NCBI RefSeq assembly: GCF_046292825.1
Contig: NZ_JBKBQG010000014.1
Location: forward strand, 1-64,000
Reading direction: 5' to 3'
Origin: Salinarimonas sp046292825
GTDB lineage: Bacteria > Pseudomonadota > Alphaproteobacteria > Rhizobiales > Beijerinckiaceae
DNA: 64,000 bases
Positions 27,455 to 36,079 of this stretch are shown here, piece after piece. The first letter of the stretch is position 1, and each line of letters starts with the position of its first letter. The notes beneath the pieces were generated by a model, which saw only the letters and a program-made list of their open reading frames with translations, ran no database searches and was not told the origin of the DNA. Made by a program: the position numbers and the translations under genes.

Positions 27455-28327
27455 TCAGCCGCCGTCGACGCCGAGATCGGCGAGCGCGCCCTCGCTGCCG
27501 GCGATGGCGAGCTGCGCGCGCCACGAGGCGAGGTCGGACGGAAAGGCCTCGAACGGCCGCCAGGCGCCGTCCGGGCCGTGCTCGGCCACCACCCCGCCGG
27601 CCGCCTCGACGAGCGCGATCCCGCCCGCCACGTCCCACACGTTCGGCCGCGCGAACCGCGCCGCGGCGAGGAGCCCCGCGGCGACGAAGGCGCATTCGAG
27701 CGCCGCCGAGCCCGTCTTGCGCGCCTCGAAGGGCGAGGATTGCGGCAGATCCCCCCGCGGATCGCCGACGAGGCGGCGGCGCACCGCCGGATCGGGCCCC
27801 GACTCGACCGGCGTTTCGTCGAAGCCGAGGCCGCCGCCCGCGCGGGCATGGTAGACGCCCGAGCGCAGCGTGTGGCTCGTCGAGCACCACAGCGCCCCCG
27901 CGATCGGACATCCGCGCCAGACGACGCCGATCGAGGCGGAGAAGAGGGGAAAGCCGTTGACGAAATTCGCGGTGCCGTCGACCGGGTCGATCACCCAGAC
28001 GACGTCGTGGCCGTGGCTCGGGCGCTCGGCGATTTCCTCGCCGATGATGTCGTGATCGGGGAAGCGCTCGGCGAGGATCGCGCGGATGATAGTCTCGACC
28101 GCGTGGTCGACCTCGGAGACGGGGTCGAGATAGGCGCCCTCCTCGATCGACTTGTAATGCACGTCGCGCCGCCCGCCGAGCGCGGACACGATCTCGGCGC
28201 CGGCGAGGCGGGCGAGCACGATCGCGGTGCGCTCGATCGCGACCATGGCGTCGTGGCCGAGCGCCGTCTCGGCGCGGGCGCGGCGATCGGAATGGTTGGC
28301 GTAGCGGCTTTCGGGTCGGCGGCTCAT
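27455..28327 (-). CDS. Inositol monophosphatase family protein
   Basis: 290 residues. Mg-dependent sugar-phosphate phosphatase fold, FIG superfamily. The metal site is clear: IIGEEIAE, DPVDGTANFVNGFPLFS and WDVAGGIALVEAAGG. Members hydrolyse inositol phosphates, 3'-phosphoadenosine 5'-phosphate or fructose bisphosphate; the sequence does not decide which. Its ATG overlaps the stop of the lipid kinase gene by 4 bp, so the two are coupled and may share lipid or phosphate metabolism. Confidence 0.9.
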   Translation of the reverse strand: MSRRPESRYANHSDRRARAETALGHDAMVAIERTAIVLARLAGAEIVSALGGRRDVHYKSIEEGAYLDPVSEVDHAVETIIRAILAERFPDHDIIGEEIAERPSHGHDVVWVIDPVDGTANFVNGFPLFSASIGVVWRGCPIAGALWCSTSHTLRSGVYHARAGGGLGFDETPVESGPDPAVRRRLVGDPRGDLPQSSPFEARKTGSAALECAFVAAGLLAAARFARPNVWDVAGGIALVEAAGGVVAEHGPDGAWRPFEAFPSDLASWRAQLAIAGSEGALADLGVDGG

Positions 28328-29226
28328 GGCGGGTCTCCGTGGTCCGGCGGCGTCGGGGCGGGGGCGAGCACGTGCACGCGCCGCGCGCTGCGTCGCAGCG
28401 TGATCGAGACGGGTCCCGAGCACCGACGCGGCTCGTCGTCGAGGCGCACGAAGGCCCCCTCCCCCGCGATCACGAGCTCGCGGGAGGTGAGATGGGCGAG
28501 CGGCGCGGGCGTGCCGTCGTCGCGCTGGAGCCAATCGCGGAACGCCCCCGCCCGCGAAGCCGTGAGATAGACGACGTCGAGCGTCTCGGCGGCAGGCTCC
28601 GCCTGCGGGGCGAGGAACAGGCGCGGCCCGGTGACGCCCACGATCAGCGCCTCGACGAGGACGAGCGGCTCGGGCAGCGCGACCCCGTCGGCATAGGCGG
28701 TCAGGGGCGCGGCGTCCCCGCGCGCGAGGATGGCGGCGATGCGCGCGCGCCCGGCCGCGAGCCGCGCGTCGCCTGCGAGCGACGCGTCTGCGGCATCGGC
28801 CTCGGCGATCGCCTGCGCGATGGCACCGGCCCCGGCCGCCTCGGCGAACAGGCCGTCCAGCGCGCCCGACGCCTCGCCGAGGCGAAAGGCGTGGGGGTGG
28901 AAACGGTGCCATTGCCTCGGCAACGCGGAGACGTGGGTCGCGGCCTCGAGCGAGCGCGCGATGCCGTTCGAGGTGCCGAGCGGCAGGATCGCGATCGGCG
29001 GCCCGCCGTCGGGCATGGCGCGCATCACCCGCGCCACCGTGCCGTCCCCGCCGGCCACGACGACGATGTCGGCGGGCTCGCGCAGGACGCGGGCGAGATC
29101 GTCCTCCTTGCTCGAGCGGAAGGCGACGCACTCCCAGCCGGCCTCGCGCAGGGAGGCGATCAGGCTCTCGCGGCCGTGGTCGTCGGCGCCCGCCGACGGA
29201 TTGTGGATGACGATGGCGCGCGACAC
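28324..29226 (-). CDS. Diacylglycerol kinase family (lipid kinase-like) protein
   Basis: 300 residues, GTG start. N-terminal DAGK catalytic fold: NPSAG (9-13) and the ATP loop VVAGGDGTVARV (57-68). A later ILPLGTSNGIARSL corresponds to the conserved PLGTxNxxA block. A C-terminal beta domain follows. Such proteins phosphorylate diacylglycerol or related lipids at the inner membrane. The inositol monophosphatase gene follows with a 4-bp overlap. Confidence 0.9.
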   Translation of the reverse strand: MSRAIVIHNPSAGADDHGRESLIASLREAGWECVAFRSSKEDDLARVLREPADIVVVAGGDGTVARVMRAMPDGGPPIAILPLGTSNGIARSLEAATHVSALPRQWHRFHPHAFRLGEASGALDGLFAEAAGAGAIAQAIAEADAADASLAGDARLAAGRARIAAILARGDAAPLTAYADGVALPEPLVLVEALIVGVTGPRLFLAPQAEPAAETLDVVYLTASRAGAFRDWLQRDDGTPAPLAHLTSRELVIAGEGAFVRLDDEPRRCSGPVSITLRRSARRVHVLAPAPTPPDHGDPP

Positions 29227-29304
29227 GGGTCCGCCTCCGCTTCGGGGCCTCCTGCGACAGACGCGGGAGGCGCCGCGGAGGTTCCCGCGCCCGAGGCGGG
29301 GACG

Positions 29305-30756
29305 TCAGAAGCTGCCGAAGACCGTCCCGAGCCCGATCACCGCGACGAGGCCGATGAGGGCGCCGACAACCGCCACCATGACGATGTCGAGATAGCTCTC
29401 GCGATGGGTGCAGCCGCAGACCGCGAGCATGGTCACGACGGCGCCGTTGTGGGGTAGGCTGTCGAGGGTGCCGGACGCGATCACGGCGACGCGGTGCATG
29501 AGGGCCGGGTCGAGCCCGGTCTCGGCGGCGATCTGCATGAAGGTGGGGCCGAGCGCGTCGAGCGCGATCGTCATGCCGCCGGACGCCGAGCCCGTGAGCG
29601 CGGCGAGGATGTTCGTCGCGAGCGCGAGCGAGACGAGCGGGCCGCCGCCGATGCCGAGCACGAATTCGCGCACCGCCTCGAAGGCGGGCATCGCGGCGAC
29701 CACCGCGCCGAAGCCGACGAGGCTCGCGACGCTCAGCACCGGCAGGACGGAGGCGTTCGCGCCCGCGTCGACGCTCTCGCGCAGCTTGGCGAAGCGCGCC
29801 CACGAGGTCGCGAGCAGCACGACGATCCCCGCGAGCAGCGCCGTCGCCACCGCCCAGACGCCGCCCACCGCGGAGAGCGACACGCCACCGAAGCGCGCCT
29901 CCTGGAGATAGGCGGTGTCGATCATCGGCAGCACCACCTGCGCCATCGCGAGATTGACCGCGACGACCACCACGAGCGGCAGGAGCGCGAGGGCGATCGG
30001 CGGGCGGCCGGGCGTGCGGGCACCCGATTCGATCTCGGCGGGGTCGAATTCGCGGGCGGTCGAGGCGAGCTCGCGCAGAACCGTCTTGTCGGCCACCGGC
30101 TTCTTCTCGGCGAGCGGCCCCTCGAACCCCTCCCCCGCCTTCTTCGCCGCGATGCGCCGGCGCTCGAGCCAGAACAGGCCGAAGCCGAGCATGATGATCG
30201 CCGCGATGGTGCCGAGCCCCGGCGCGGCGAAGGCGGTCGTGCCGAAGAAGGGCATCGGGATCGCGTTCTGGATCGCGGGCGTGCCGGGCAGCGCCGACAT
30301 GGTGAAGGTCGAGGTGCCGAGCGCGATCGTCGCGGGCAGGAGCCGCCGCGGCACCGCGCCCGAGCGGAACAGAGCGAGCCCCATCGGCGCGAGCACGAAG
30401 AAGGCGACGAACAGGCTCACGCCGCCATAGGTCACGAGCGCGCCCGCGAGCACGACCGCGAGGATGGCCCGCGTCGGCCCGAGCGTGCGGGTCATGAAGC
30501 GGGCGATGGCGTCGACCGCGCCCGAATCCTCCATCAGCTTGCCGAACAGGGCGCCGAGCAGGAAGAGCGGGAAGAATTGCGCGACAAAGCCCGACGCCGC
30601 GCTCATGAAGGTCTGCGTCCAATGCGCGAGCAGAGGCTCGCCCGAGAACGCCGCCGCGACGAGCGCCGCCGCGGGCGCGAGCAGAAGGATCGTCCAGCCG
30701 CGAAAGGCGAGCGCCATGAGGAGCGCGAGGCCCGCGACGATGCCGATGAGACCCAT
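29305..30756 (-). CDS. GntP family permease
   Basis: 483 residues from the ATG at 30756, about 12-13 membrane helices. It resembles GntP-type gluconate:proton symporters: GALFGKLMEDSGAVDAIARFM, TYGGVSLFVAFFVLAPMGLALF and TGSASGGMTIALDALG are typical. A cytoplasmic loop (about 195-245) is highly charged. The substrate may be gluconate or another hydroxy acid. It is 78 bp upstream of the lipid kinase gene, probably transcribed separately, and 116 bp downstream of the MBL gene. Confidence 0.9.
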   Translation of the reverse strand: MGLIGIVAGLALLMALAFRGWTILLLAPAAALVAAAFSGEPLLAHWTQTFMSAASGFVAQFFPLFLLGALFGKLMEDSGAVDAIARFMTRTLGPTRAILAVVLAGALVTYGGVSLFVAFFVLAPMGLALFRSGAVPRRLLPATIALGTSTFTMSALPGTPAIQNAIPMPFFGTTAFAAPGLGTIAAIIMLGFGLFWLERRRIAAKKAGEGFEGPLAEKKPVADKTVLRELASTAREFDPAEIESGARTPGRPPIALALLPLVVVVAVNLAMAQVVLPMIDTAYLQEARFGGVSLSAVGGVWAVATALLAGIVVLLATSWARFAKLRESVDAGANASVLPVLSVASLVGFGAVVAAMPAFEAVREFVLGIGGGPLVSLALATNILAALTGSASGGMTIALDALGPTFMQIAAETGLDPALMHRVAVIASGTLDSLPHNGAVVTMLAVCGCTHRESYLDIVMVAVVGALIGLVAVIGLGTVFGSF

Positions 30757-30872
30757 GGGTTCGCGTTCTCCGTGCCTGCCCTGCGGCGTCCTGCGGAGCC
30801 CGTTCCTCGCGTTTCCTCGGTGCTTCTTGCTTGCGGCGTGCCTAGCGCGGGACGGCGCCGGGCACAACCCCC

Positions 30873-31787
30873 TCAAGCCATCGCGAACCGCGCCGCGAGC
30901 GACAACGGCCCCTCGACCCGCACCACCTCTCGCGCGGCGAGGTCCTCGAGATGGGCGAGGACGTTCAGCGCCGCGGCGCCGTGGAGCGCGGGGGCGAGGC
31001 CGCGATAGACGTTCGCGACGATCTCGGGAACGGCGCTGTCGCCGGCGCGCAGGCGGGCGAGGATCGCCTCCTCGCGCTGGCGGCGATGGGCGAGGATCGC
31101 GCGCACCATCCGGCGCGGCTCGGTGACGGGGCCGCCATGGCCGGGCCAGTAGACGACGTCGTCCTCGCGCGCGAGGAGTTTCGAAAGCGAGGCCATGTAG
31201 GGCCCCATCGCCCCGTCGGGCGGGCCGACGAAGGTCGTCGCCCAGGCCATGACGTGGTCGCCCGAGAGCAGCGCGCGCTCCTCCGGCAGCGCGAAGGCGA
31301 GGTGGTTCGCCGTGTGGCCGGGGGTCTCGACCGCGACGAGGCTCCAGCCGGCGCCGGCGATCGCGTCGCCCTCGCGCATCTCGAGATCGGGCCTGTAGTC
31401 GCGGTCCCCGCTCGCCTCCATCGGGTTCGCGACGCCGTCGGGCAAGACGCTCGCGGGGCGGTGGGGACCGCAGCCGACGAGCCGCGCGCCGGTCGCCGCC
31501 ACGATGGCGCGGGCGGCGGGGGAATGGTCGCGGTGCGTGTGGGTGACGACGACGTGCCCGACGCTCTCCCCCGCCACCGCCGCGAGCAGCGCCTCGACAT
31601 GGGCGGGATCGTCCGGCCCCGGATCGACGATCGCGACGGTGCCGCGCCCCACCACGTAGCTGCAGGTGCCGGTGAAGGTGACGGGCCCCGGATTGGGGGC
31701 GACGACGCGGCGCAGGAGCGGCGAGAGGGTCACCGCGACCCCGTGCGGCGCGTCGAAGCGCGTGTCGAAGGCGATCGGCTCGCTCAT
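30873..31787 (-). CDS. MBL-fold metallo-hydrolase (LACTB2-like)
   Basis: 304 residues. Metallo-beta-lactamase fold with HTHRDH at 83-88 (H83, H85, D87, H88) and a later GDHVMAW. A C-terminal winged-helix-like segment of about 70 residues (ILAHRRQREEAILARLRAG) matches the LACTB2 type, some members of which are RNases; others are hydrolases of thioesters. The substrate is open. It starts just after a 42-bp tandem duplication and the terminator of the 33-residue peptide gene. Confidence 0.88.
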   Translation of the reverse strand: MSEPIAFDTRFDAPHGVAVTLSPLLRRVVAPNPGPVTFTGTCSYVVGRGTVAIVDPGPDDPAHVEALLAAVAGESVGHVVVTHTHRDHSPAARAIVAATGARLVGCGPHRPASVLPDGVANPMEASGDRDYRPDLEMREGDAIAGAGWSLVAVETPGHTANHLAFALPEERALLSGDHVMAWATTFVGPPDGAMGPYMASLSKLLAREDDVVYWPGHGGPVTEPRRMVRAILAHRRQREEAILARLRAGDSAVPEIVANVYRGLAPALHGAAALNVLAHLEDLAAREVVRVEGPLSLAARFAMA

Positions 31788-31800
31788 GAGGCTCCTCGGC

Positions 31801-31884
31801 GCAGGCTCCCGATAGGAAAAAGCCGCCGCCGGTGGGACCGGCGCAGGCTCCTATAACGGAAAAGCCGCCGCCGGGTATCCCGGC
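31801..31884. repeat. Two tandem 42-bp units with terminator hairpins
   Basis: Two diverged 42-bp units (31801-31842 and 31843-31884), each beginning GCAGGCTCC and containing GGAAAA followed by GCCGCCGCCGG. The second forms a strong hairpin (31864-31890) whose minus-strand reading ends in TTTT, a rho-independent terminator for the small gene upstream. The first is a weaker, perhaps duplicated, terminator. Confidence 0.7.
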
Positions 31885-31890
31885 GGCGGC
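31861..31890 (-). terminator. Terminator of the 33-residue peptide gene
   Basis: GCCGCCGCCGGG pairs with CCCGGCGGCGGC over a 3-base loop. On the minus strand it is followed by TTTTCC. Confidence 0.75.
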
Positions 31891-31924
31891 CGCTCGTCAG
31901 GTTGGTTCTGGTGCGTGCCGGGGA

Positions 31925-32026
31925 TCAGAAGACCCCGACGACGATGGCGCCGACGAAGGCGAGCGCCGCGCAATAGGCTGCGATGTTCAGCTTCGGTACG
32001 ATGTGCATCTTCGCGAAGCGGTTCAT
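31925..32026 (-). CDS. 33-residue single-pass membrane peptide
   Basis: 33 residues, begins MNRFAKMHIVPKLN and then one hydrophobic helix (about 15-33) with AAYCAALAFVGAIVVGVF. The ATG at 32026 has a strong GGGAGGTG at 3-5 bases upstream, and a rho-independent terminator follows 35 bases after the stop. A positive N-terminus before the helix predicts the C-terminus outside. No family is recognised. Its compact expression unit makes it likely to be a real small protein of the cytoplasmic membrane. Confidence 0.7.
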   Translation of the reverse strand: MNRFAKMHIVPKLNIAAYCAALAFVGAIVVGVF

Positions 32027-32186
32027 GGACACCTCCCTGGCGAGGACCGACCTTCAATGTAGCAAGTGCGCGTGGTCGCGCAAGTGCTTCGACGGCTAGT
32101 GTCCGGCCACGCTCCCGACGATCGAGCCTAATCGTCGGTTAAAGGGGTCTGCGCGACTGCGCGCGCGGCAGAATAGGCGCCGCCGA

Positions 32187-33449
32187 TCAACGACTTCCCG
32201 CAAGCGCACACTCGACGAGGGCGCCTGCGGCGAGCGCCTGCTCGTCGCGTCCGAAGCGCGAGATCAGCTGCACGCCGATCGGCGCTCCGTCCGCCGAATG
32301 CAGGCCCGGCACGTTCACGCAGGGGTCGCCCATGAGGGTCCAGAGCCGGTTGAAGCGCGAATCTCCCGTCGAGCCGAGCCCCTGCGGCGCCGGCCCGGGC
32401 GCGGACAGGGTCAGGATCGCGTCGCAGGCCCCGAACAGCTCCCGCAGGCTCCCGCGCGCCTGGTGGACGACCCGCCGGGCGCGGTCGTAATCCGCCGCAG
32501 ACACGGCCTGCGCCTCGTCGAGGCAGGCGCGCAGGAGCGGCGGCAGCGCGCGCGCATGCGTGGCATATTCCCAGGCGAGCGCCTGGCGCGCCTCGAAGGC
32601 CTGGATCACCGGGTGCATCGCGAAGGCGTCGGCGAGCGCGGAGGGCTCGGCGAGGCGCACCACCCGCGCCCCGGCGCGCTCGGCCGCCCGCGCCGCCGCC
32701 TCGAGCGCCGCCGCGCCCTCCGGCTCCGGATCGCCCGCATAGGCCTGCGCGACGACGCCGATGCGCAGGCCGGCATAGATCTCGCGCGGATCGCCGGGCT
32801 GCAGGGCGAGCTGCGGGCGCTCGGCGAGATGGGCGAGCGCGAAAGCCGCGTCCGCGACGCCCGCGGCGAACAGGCCGACCGTGTCGAGCGTCCAGGAGAA
32901 GGTCTTGCAGCCGACGCTCGGCAGGAGCTTGAACGACGGCTTGACGCCCACCACCCCGCAGAAGGCGGCGGGGCGGATGACCGAGCCGCCCGTCTGCGTG
33001 CCGAGCGCGAGCGGCAGCATGCCCGCCGCCACCGCCGCCGCCGAGCCGGACGAGGAGCCGCCCGGCGTCCGGCCCGGCGCGGTGGGATTGCGGGTCTCGA
33101 CGGGGTCGAGGAAGGCGAAGGGCGTCGTCGCCGTCTTGGCGAGCGGCACCGCGCCGAGGCTGCGCGCCCGCGCGACGACGCTCGCATCCGCGCGCGCGAC
33201 GTTCCCGTCGTAGATCGGCGAGCCCATCCGGGTCGGCAGGCCGGCGACGTCGAGAATGTCCTTGACCCCGAGCGCGATCCCGGCGAGCGGCCCCTTCGCT
33301 TGACCGGCATGCGCGGCGCGGTCCAGATGGACGACGGCCCGGATCTCGCCGTCATGGGCGTCGATCTCCGCGCGCGAGAGGGCGAGCGCGTCGGACGGCG
33401 CGAGGGTGCCCGCGTCGATGCGGGCTGCGAGTTCGAGGAGAGAGAGCAT
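32187..33449 (-). CDS. Amidase (amidase signature family)
   Basis: 420 residues. Amidase-signature hydrolase with the Ser-cisSer-Lys triad: K63 in GVKDILD, the cis-Ser S132 in GGSSSGSAA and the nucleophile S156 in TQTGGSVIRP. The substrate is an amide or carbamoyl compound; it is not a typical GatA. It diverges from the TetR gene with 90 bp between starts, so the regulator may control it. An in-frame extension upstream overlaps the regulator gene and is rejected. Confidence 0.9.
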   Translation of the reverse strand: MLSLLELAARIDAGTLAPSDALALSRAEIDAHDGEIRAVVHLDRAAHAGQAKGPLAGIALGVKDILDVAGLPTRMGSPIYDGNVARADASVVARARSLGAVPLAKTATTPFAFLDPVETRNPTAPGRTPGGSSSGSAAAVAAGMLPLALGTQTGGSVIRPAAFCGVVGVKPSFKLLPSVGCKTFSWTLDTVGLFAAGVADAAFALAHLAERPQLALQPGDPREIYAGLRIGVVAQAYAGDPEPEGAAALEAAARAAERAGARVVRLAEPSALADAFAMHPVIQAFEARQALAWEYATHARALPPLLRACLDEAQAVSAADYDRARRVVHQARGSLRELFGACDAILTLSAPGPAPQGLGSTGDSRFNRLWTLMGDPCVNVPGLHSADGAPIGVQLISRFGRDEQALAAGALVECALAGSR

Positions 33450-33539
33450 GGCGTCGCGTTCCCGGTATGGCTCGTGGAGCGACCCTAGCACGGCCGCGCC
33501 CCAGCGCAGCGCGCGCGCCTGCCGCACGGGATTTGGCCG

Positions 33540-34166
33540 ATGAGCGCGACGGACGGCGTCGGCATCGGCGGGCGGCGCGGCTATCACCACGGCAATCTGC
33601 GCGAGGCGCTGGTCGAGGCGACGCGCACGCTCCTCGCCGAGAAGGGGCCGCAGGGCTTCACGCTCGCGGACGCGGCGCGGCGCGCGGGCGTCTCGCCGGC
33701 GGCGCCCTACCGCCATTTCGCCGATCGCGAGGCGCTCCTGGCGGAGGTGGCGCGGCGCGGCTTCGCGGCCTTCGTCGCGCGCCTCTCCGGCAGCGGCGCG
33801 GCGCCCGGCGAGGCGTTCCGCTCGATGGGCCGCGCCTATCTCGCCTTCGCCCGCGAGGAGCCCGGCTACTACGCCGCGATGTTCTCCGCCGCCCTGCCCG
33901 AGGGGCCCGAGGGGCCGCCGGAGGCGCAAGACGCCTTCCGCATGCTCGTCGACGCCATCGCCGCGAGCGTGGCGACCCGCGGCGCGCGCCTCGACGACGC
34001 GCGCAGCCTCGCGCTGCAGGTGTGGGGGCTCTCGCACGGCATCGCGACGCTCGCCGCCTCCGGGCGCCTCGGCGGCCTGTGCGAGGACCCGGAGAGCGTC
34101 CTCGACCGCGGCGTCGCGGCGCTGGTCGCGGCGGCGATCGCGGGGGGCGAGCTGGAGGCGGGGTGA
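33540..34166 (+). CDS. TetR/AcrR family transcriptional regulator
   Basis: 208 residues. An N-terminal HTH (about 17-65) with FTLADAARRAGVSPAAPYRHFADREALLAEVARRGF is the TetR signature. The C-terminal ligand-binding region has PGYYAAMFSAALPEG and resembles the TetR_C_33/WHG type. Divergent from the amidase gene, so it may control both genes from the 90-bp gap. Ligand unknown. Confidence 0.92.
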   Translation: MSATDGVGIGGRRGYHHGNLREALVEATRTLLAEKGPQGFTLADAARRAGVSPAAPYRHFADREALLAEVARRGFAAFVARLSGSGAAPGEAFRSMGRAYLAFAREEPGYYAAMFSAALPEGPEGPPEAQDAFRMLVDAIAASVATRGARLDDARSLALQVWGLSHGIATLAASGRLGGLCEDPESVLDRGVAALVAAAIAGGELEAG

Positions 34167-34554
34167 GCGTTACGATTATCGTGGATCGGAGAATCGCGAG
34201 CACCCGGCCTTGAGCCGAAGGCGCTCGCAAGGCTGGCTACCAGGCGGCTCGTCGCCGCCGCAAGAGCTTGCTCCGCAAGCAATTTCTCACGCTGGGTCCC
34301 CTTCCCCTCCGGTCGCATGCGACCCCCGGCCGGGGATGACACCGACGGAGTGCTCCAACGGTGTCATCCCCGGCCGGAGCACGCGTAGCGTGCGCAGGGG
34401 AAGGGGACCCAGCGCAGAAAGACGCGTGCGCAGCACGCTCCTGATGCCGCCGACCAGGCAGCTCGAGGCGACGCCCGCGGCGTAGCCCGCGACAACCTCT
34501 ATCGCGATCGGCGCGACTGGCATGACGACGATTGCGAGACGCAGTTCCCAGCGC
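34167..34554. other. 388-bp convergent gap with a nested palindrome
   Basis: Between the TetR and ABC ATPase genes, which converge. No gene is seen. Most of it is the palindromic element at 34291-34413; the rest is short inverted and GC-rich words such as GAGCTTGCTCCGCAAGC. Confidence 0.6.
34291..34413. repeat. Nested inverted-repeat element (family C, related to A)
   Basis: Outer arms of 18 bp (34291-34308 and 34396-34413) are perfectly inverted. Inner arms of 19 bp (34326-34344 and 34359-34377) are also perfect and contain GGGGATGACACCG, an end sequence like that of family A. The central loop is 14 bases. It looks like two family-A-type ends facing each other. Confidence 0.8.
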
Positions 34555-35319
34555 TCAGCGATGGCTCGAGACGAATTGCCGGAAACGCTCGGATTTCGGC
34601 GCGGCGAAGACCTCGGCGGCCGGGCCTTCCTCCTCGACGACGCCCTGGTGCAGGAAGACGACGCGGTTCGAGACGTCGCGGGCGAAGCCCATCTCGTGGG
34701 TGACGACGAGCATGGTGCGCCCCTCCTCGGCGAGCGCGCGCATGACGCGCAACACCTCGCCGACGAGCTCCGGATCGAGCGCGGAGGTCGGCTCGTCGAA
34801 GAGCATCACGTTGGGCCGCATGGCGAGCGCGCGGGCGATCGCGGCGCGCTGCTGCTGGCCGCCCGACAGATGAGCGGGGTAATGCTTCGCCTTGTCGGCG
34901 ATGCCGACCTTCTCGAGCAGCGCCTCGCCCTCCGCGATCGCCTCCGCCTTCGGCCGACCCTGGACGTGGATCGGCGCCTCGACGACGTTCTCGAGGATGG
35001 TCATGTGGGACCAGAGATTGAAGCTCTGGAAGACCATCGCGACCTTGGAGCGGATGCGGTCGACCTGGCGCTGGTCGGCGGGCTGCATGCCGTGGCGGGT
35101 CTTCTTGAGCGCGATCGTCTCGCCGCCGATGCTGACCTCGCCCGAATCCGGCGTCTCCAGCATGTTGATGCAGCGCAGCATCGTCGACTTGCCCGATCCG
35201 GACGCTCCGAGGATCGAGATCACGTCGCCGACGCGCGCATCGAGCGAGACGCCCTTGAGCACCTCGAGCGAGCCGAAGCTCTTGCGCAGATCGCGGATGC
35301 TGACGGCGGTCTCGGTCAT
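34555..35319 (-). CDS. Polar amino acid ABC transporter, ATP-binding protein
   Basis: 254 residues. Walker A GASGSGKST (39-47), signature LSGGQQQR and Walker B LFDEPTSALDPE are intact. It is closest in style to HisP/ArtP/OccP ATPases, with GMQPADQRQVDRIRSKVAMVFQSFNLWSHMTILENV. It powers import through the two permeases encoded just upstream (10-bp gap). Together with two binding proteins it forms a basic or polar amino acid importer in the inner membrane. Confidence 0.94.
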   Translation of the reverse strand: MTETAVSIRDLRKSFGSLEVLKGVSLDARVGDVISILGASGSGKSTMLRCINMLETPDSGEVSIGGETIALKKTRHGMQPADQRQVDRIRSKVAMVFQSFNLWSHMTILENVVEAPIHVQGRPKAEAIAEGEALLEKVGIADKAKHYPAHLSGGQQQRAAIARALAMRPNVMLFDEPTSALDPELVGEVLRVMRALAEEGRTMLVVTHEMGFARDVSNRVVFLHQGVVEEEGPAAEVFAAPKSERFRQFVSSHR

Positions 35320-35329
35320 CGTTCCTCTC

Positions 35330-36079
35330 TCAGGCGCCGCGCGCGCCGGCGGGATCGGGCGTCAGGACGGGCTTGTCGGCTGCGCGCGGGGGCTCGCGCA
35401 GATGCGGCGACAGGCGCCATTCGAAGAACTGGATCGCGCGCGTGACCGCGAAATTGATCAGGAGATAGATCGCGCCGGCCACCACGAACACCTCCACCGC
35501 GCGGAAGGTCTGCGAGATCATCCGGTGCGCGAGGCCCGTGACCTCCATCAGCGTGATGACGGACGCGAGCGAGGTCGCCTTGACCATCAGGATGATCTCG
35601 TTGCCGTAGGCCGGCAGCGCCTGGCGCACCGCGATCGGCAGCACGATGCGGCGGAAGCGCTGGAGCCCCGACATGCCGCAGGCCTTCGCCGCCTCGATCT
35701 GCCCGTGCGGCACGGCGAGGAGCCCGCCGCGGATGATCTCGGCGGCATAGGCGGCGGTGTTGAGGGTCAGCGCGAAGATCGCGCAATAATAGGGCTCCCG
35801 GAAGAACCACCAGATGCCGAGCTCCTGCAGCTGCGGCCGGAACTGGCCGAGCCCGTAATAGACGAGGAAGATCTGCACGAGGAGCGGCGTGCCGCGGAAG
35901 ACGAAGATGTAGGCCTGCGCCGTCCAATCGAGCACCGCGATCCCGGACAGACGCATCATCGCGAGCGCGAGCGCGAAGACCGCGCCGAAGGAGAGCGACC
36001 ACGCGGCGAGCTGCAGCATCAGGGGCACGCCCGGCAGCAGCCGCTGGAAGGCGTCCCACATGAAGGGAAGATCGATCAT
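35330..36079 (-). CDS. Amino acid ABC transporter permease (HisM/ArtM type)
   Basis: 249 residues with five membrane helices. The EAA-type loop AAKACGMSGLQRFRRIVLPIAVRQALPAYGNEII contacts the ATPase. TPLLVQIFLVYYGLG is typical of this permease group. The ATG at 36079 overlaps the stop of the other permease gene by 4 bp (ATGA). A charged C-terminal tail of about 30 residues is extra. Confidence 0.92.
   Translation of the reverse strand: MIDLPFMWDAFQRLLPGVPLMLQLAAWSLSFGAVFALALAMMRLSGIAVLDWTAQAYIFVFRGTPLLVQIFLVYYGLGQFRPQLQELGIWWFFREPYYCAIFALTLNTAAYAAEIIRGGLLAVPHGQIEAAKACGMSGLQRFRRIVLPIAVRQALPAYGNEIILMVKATSLASVITLMEVTGLAHRMISQTFRAVEVFVVAGAIYLLINFAVTRAIQFFEWRLSPHLREPPRAADKPVLTPDPAGARGA

Noticed and set aside
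27455..30622. 1055-codon minus frame extending the inositol monophosphatase gene
   Set aside because: Only the last 290 codons have family sequence. The rest is a shadow of the lipid kinase and GntP genes.
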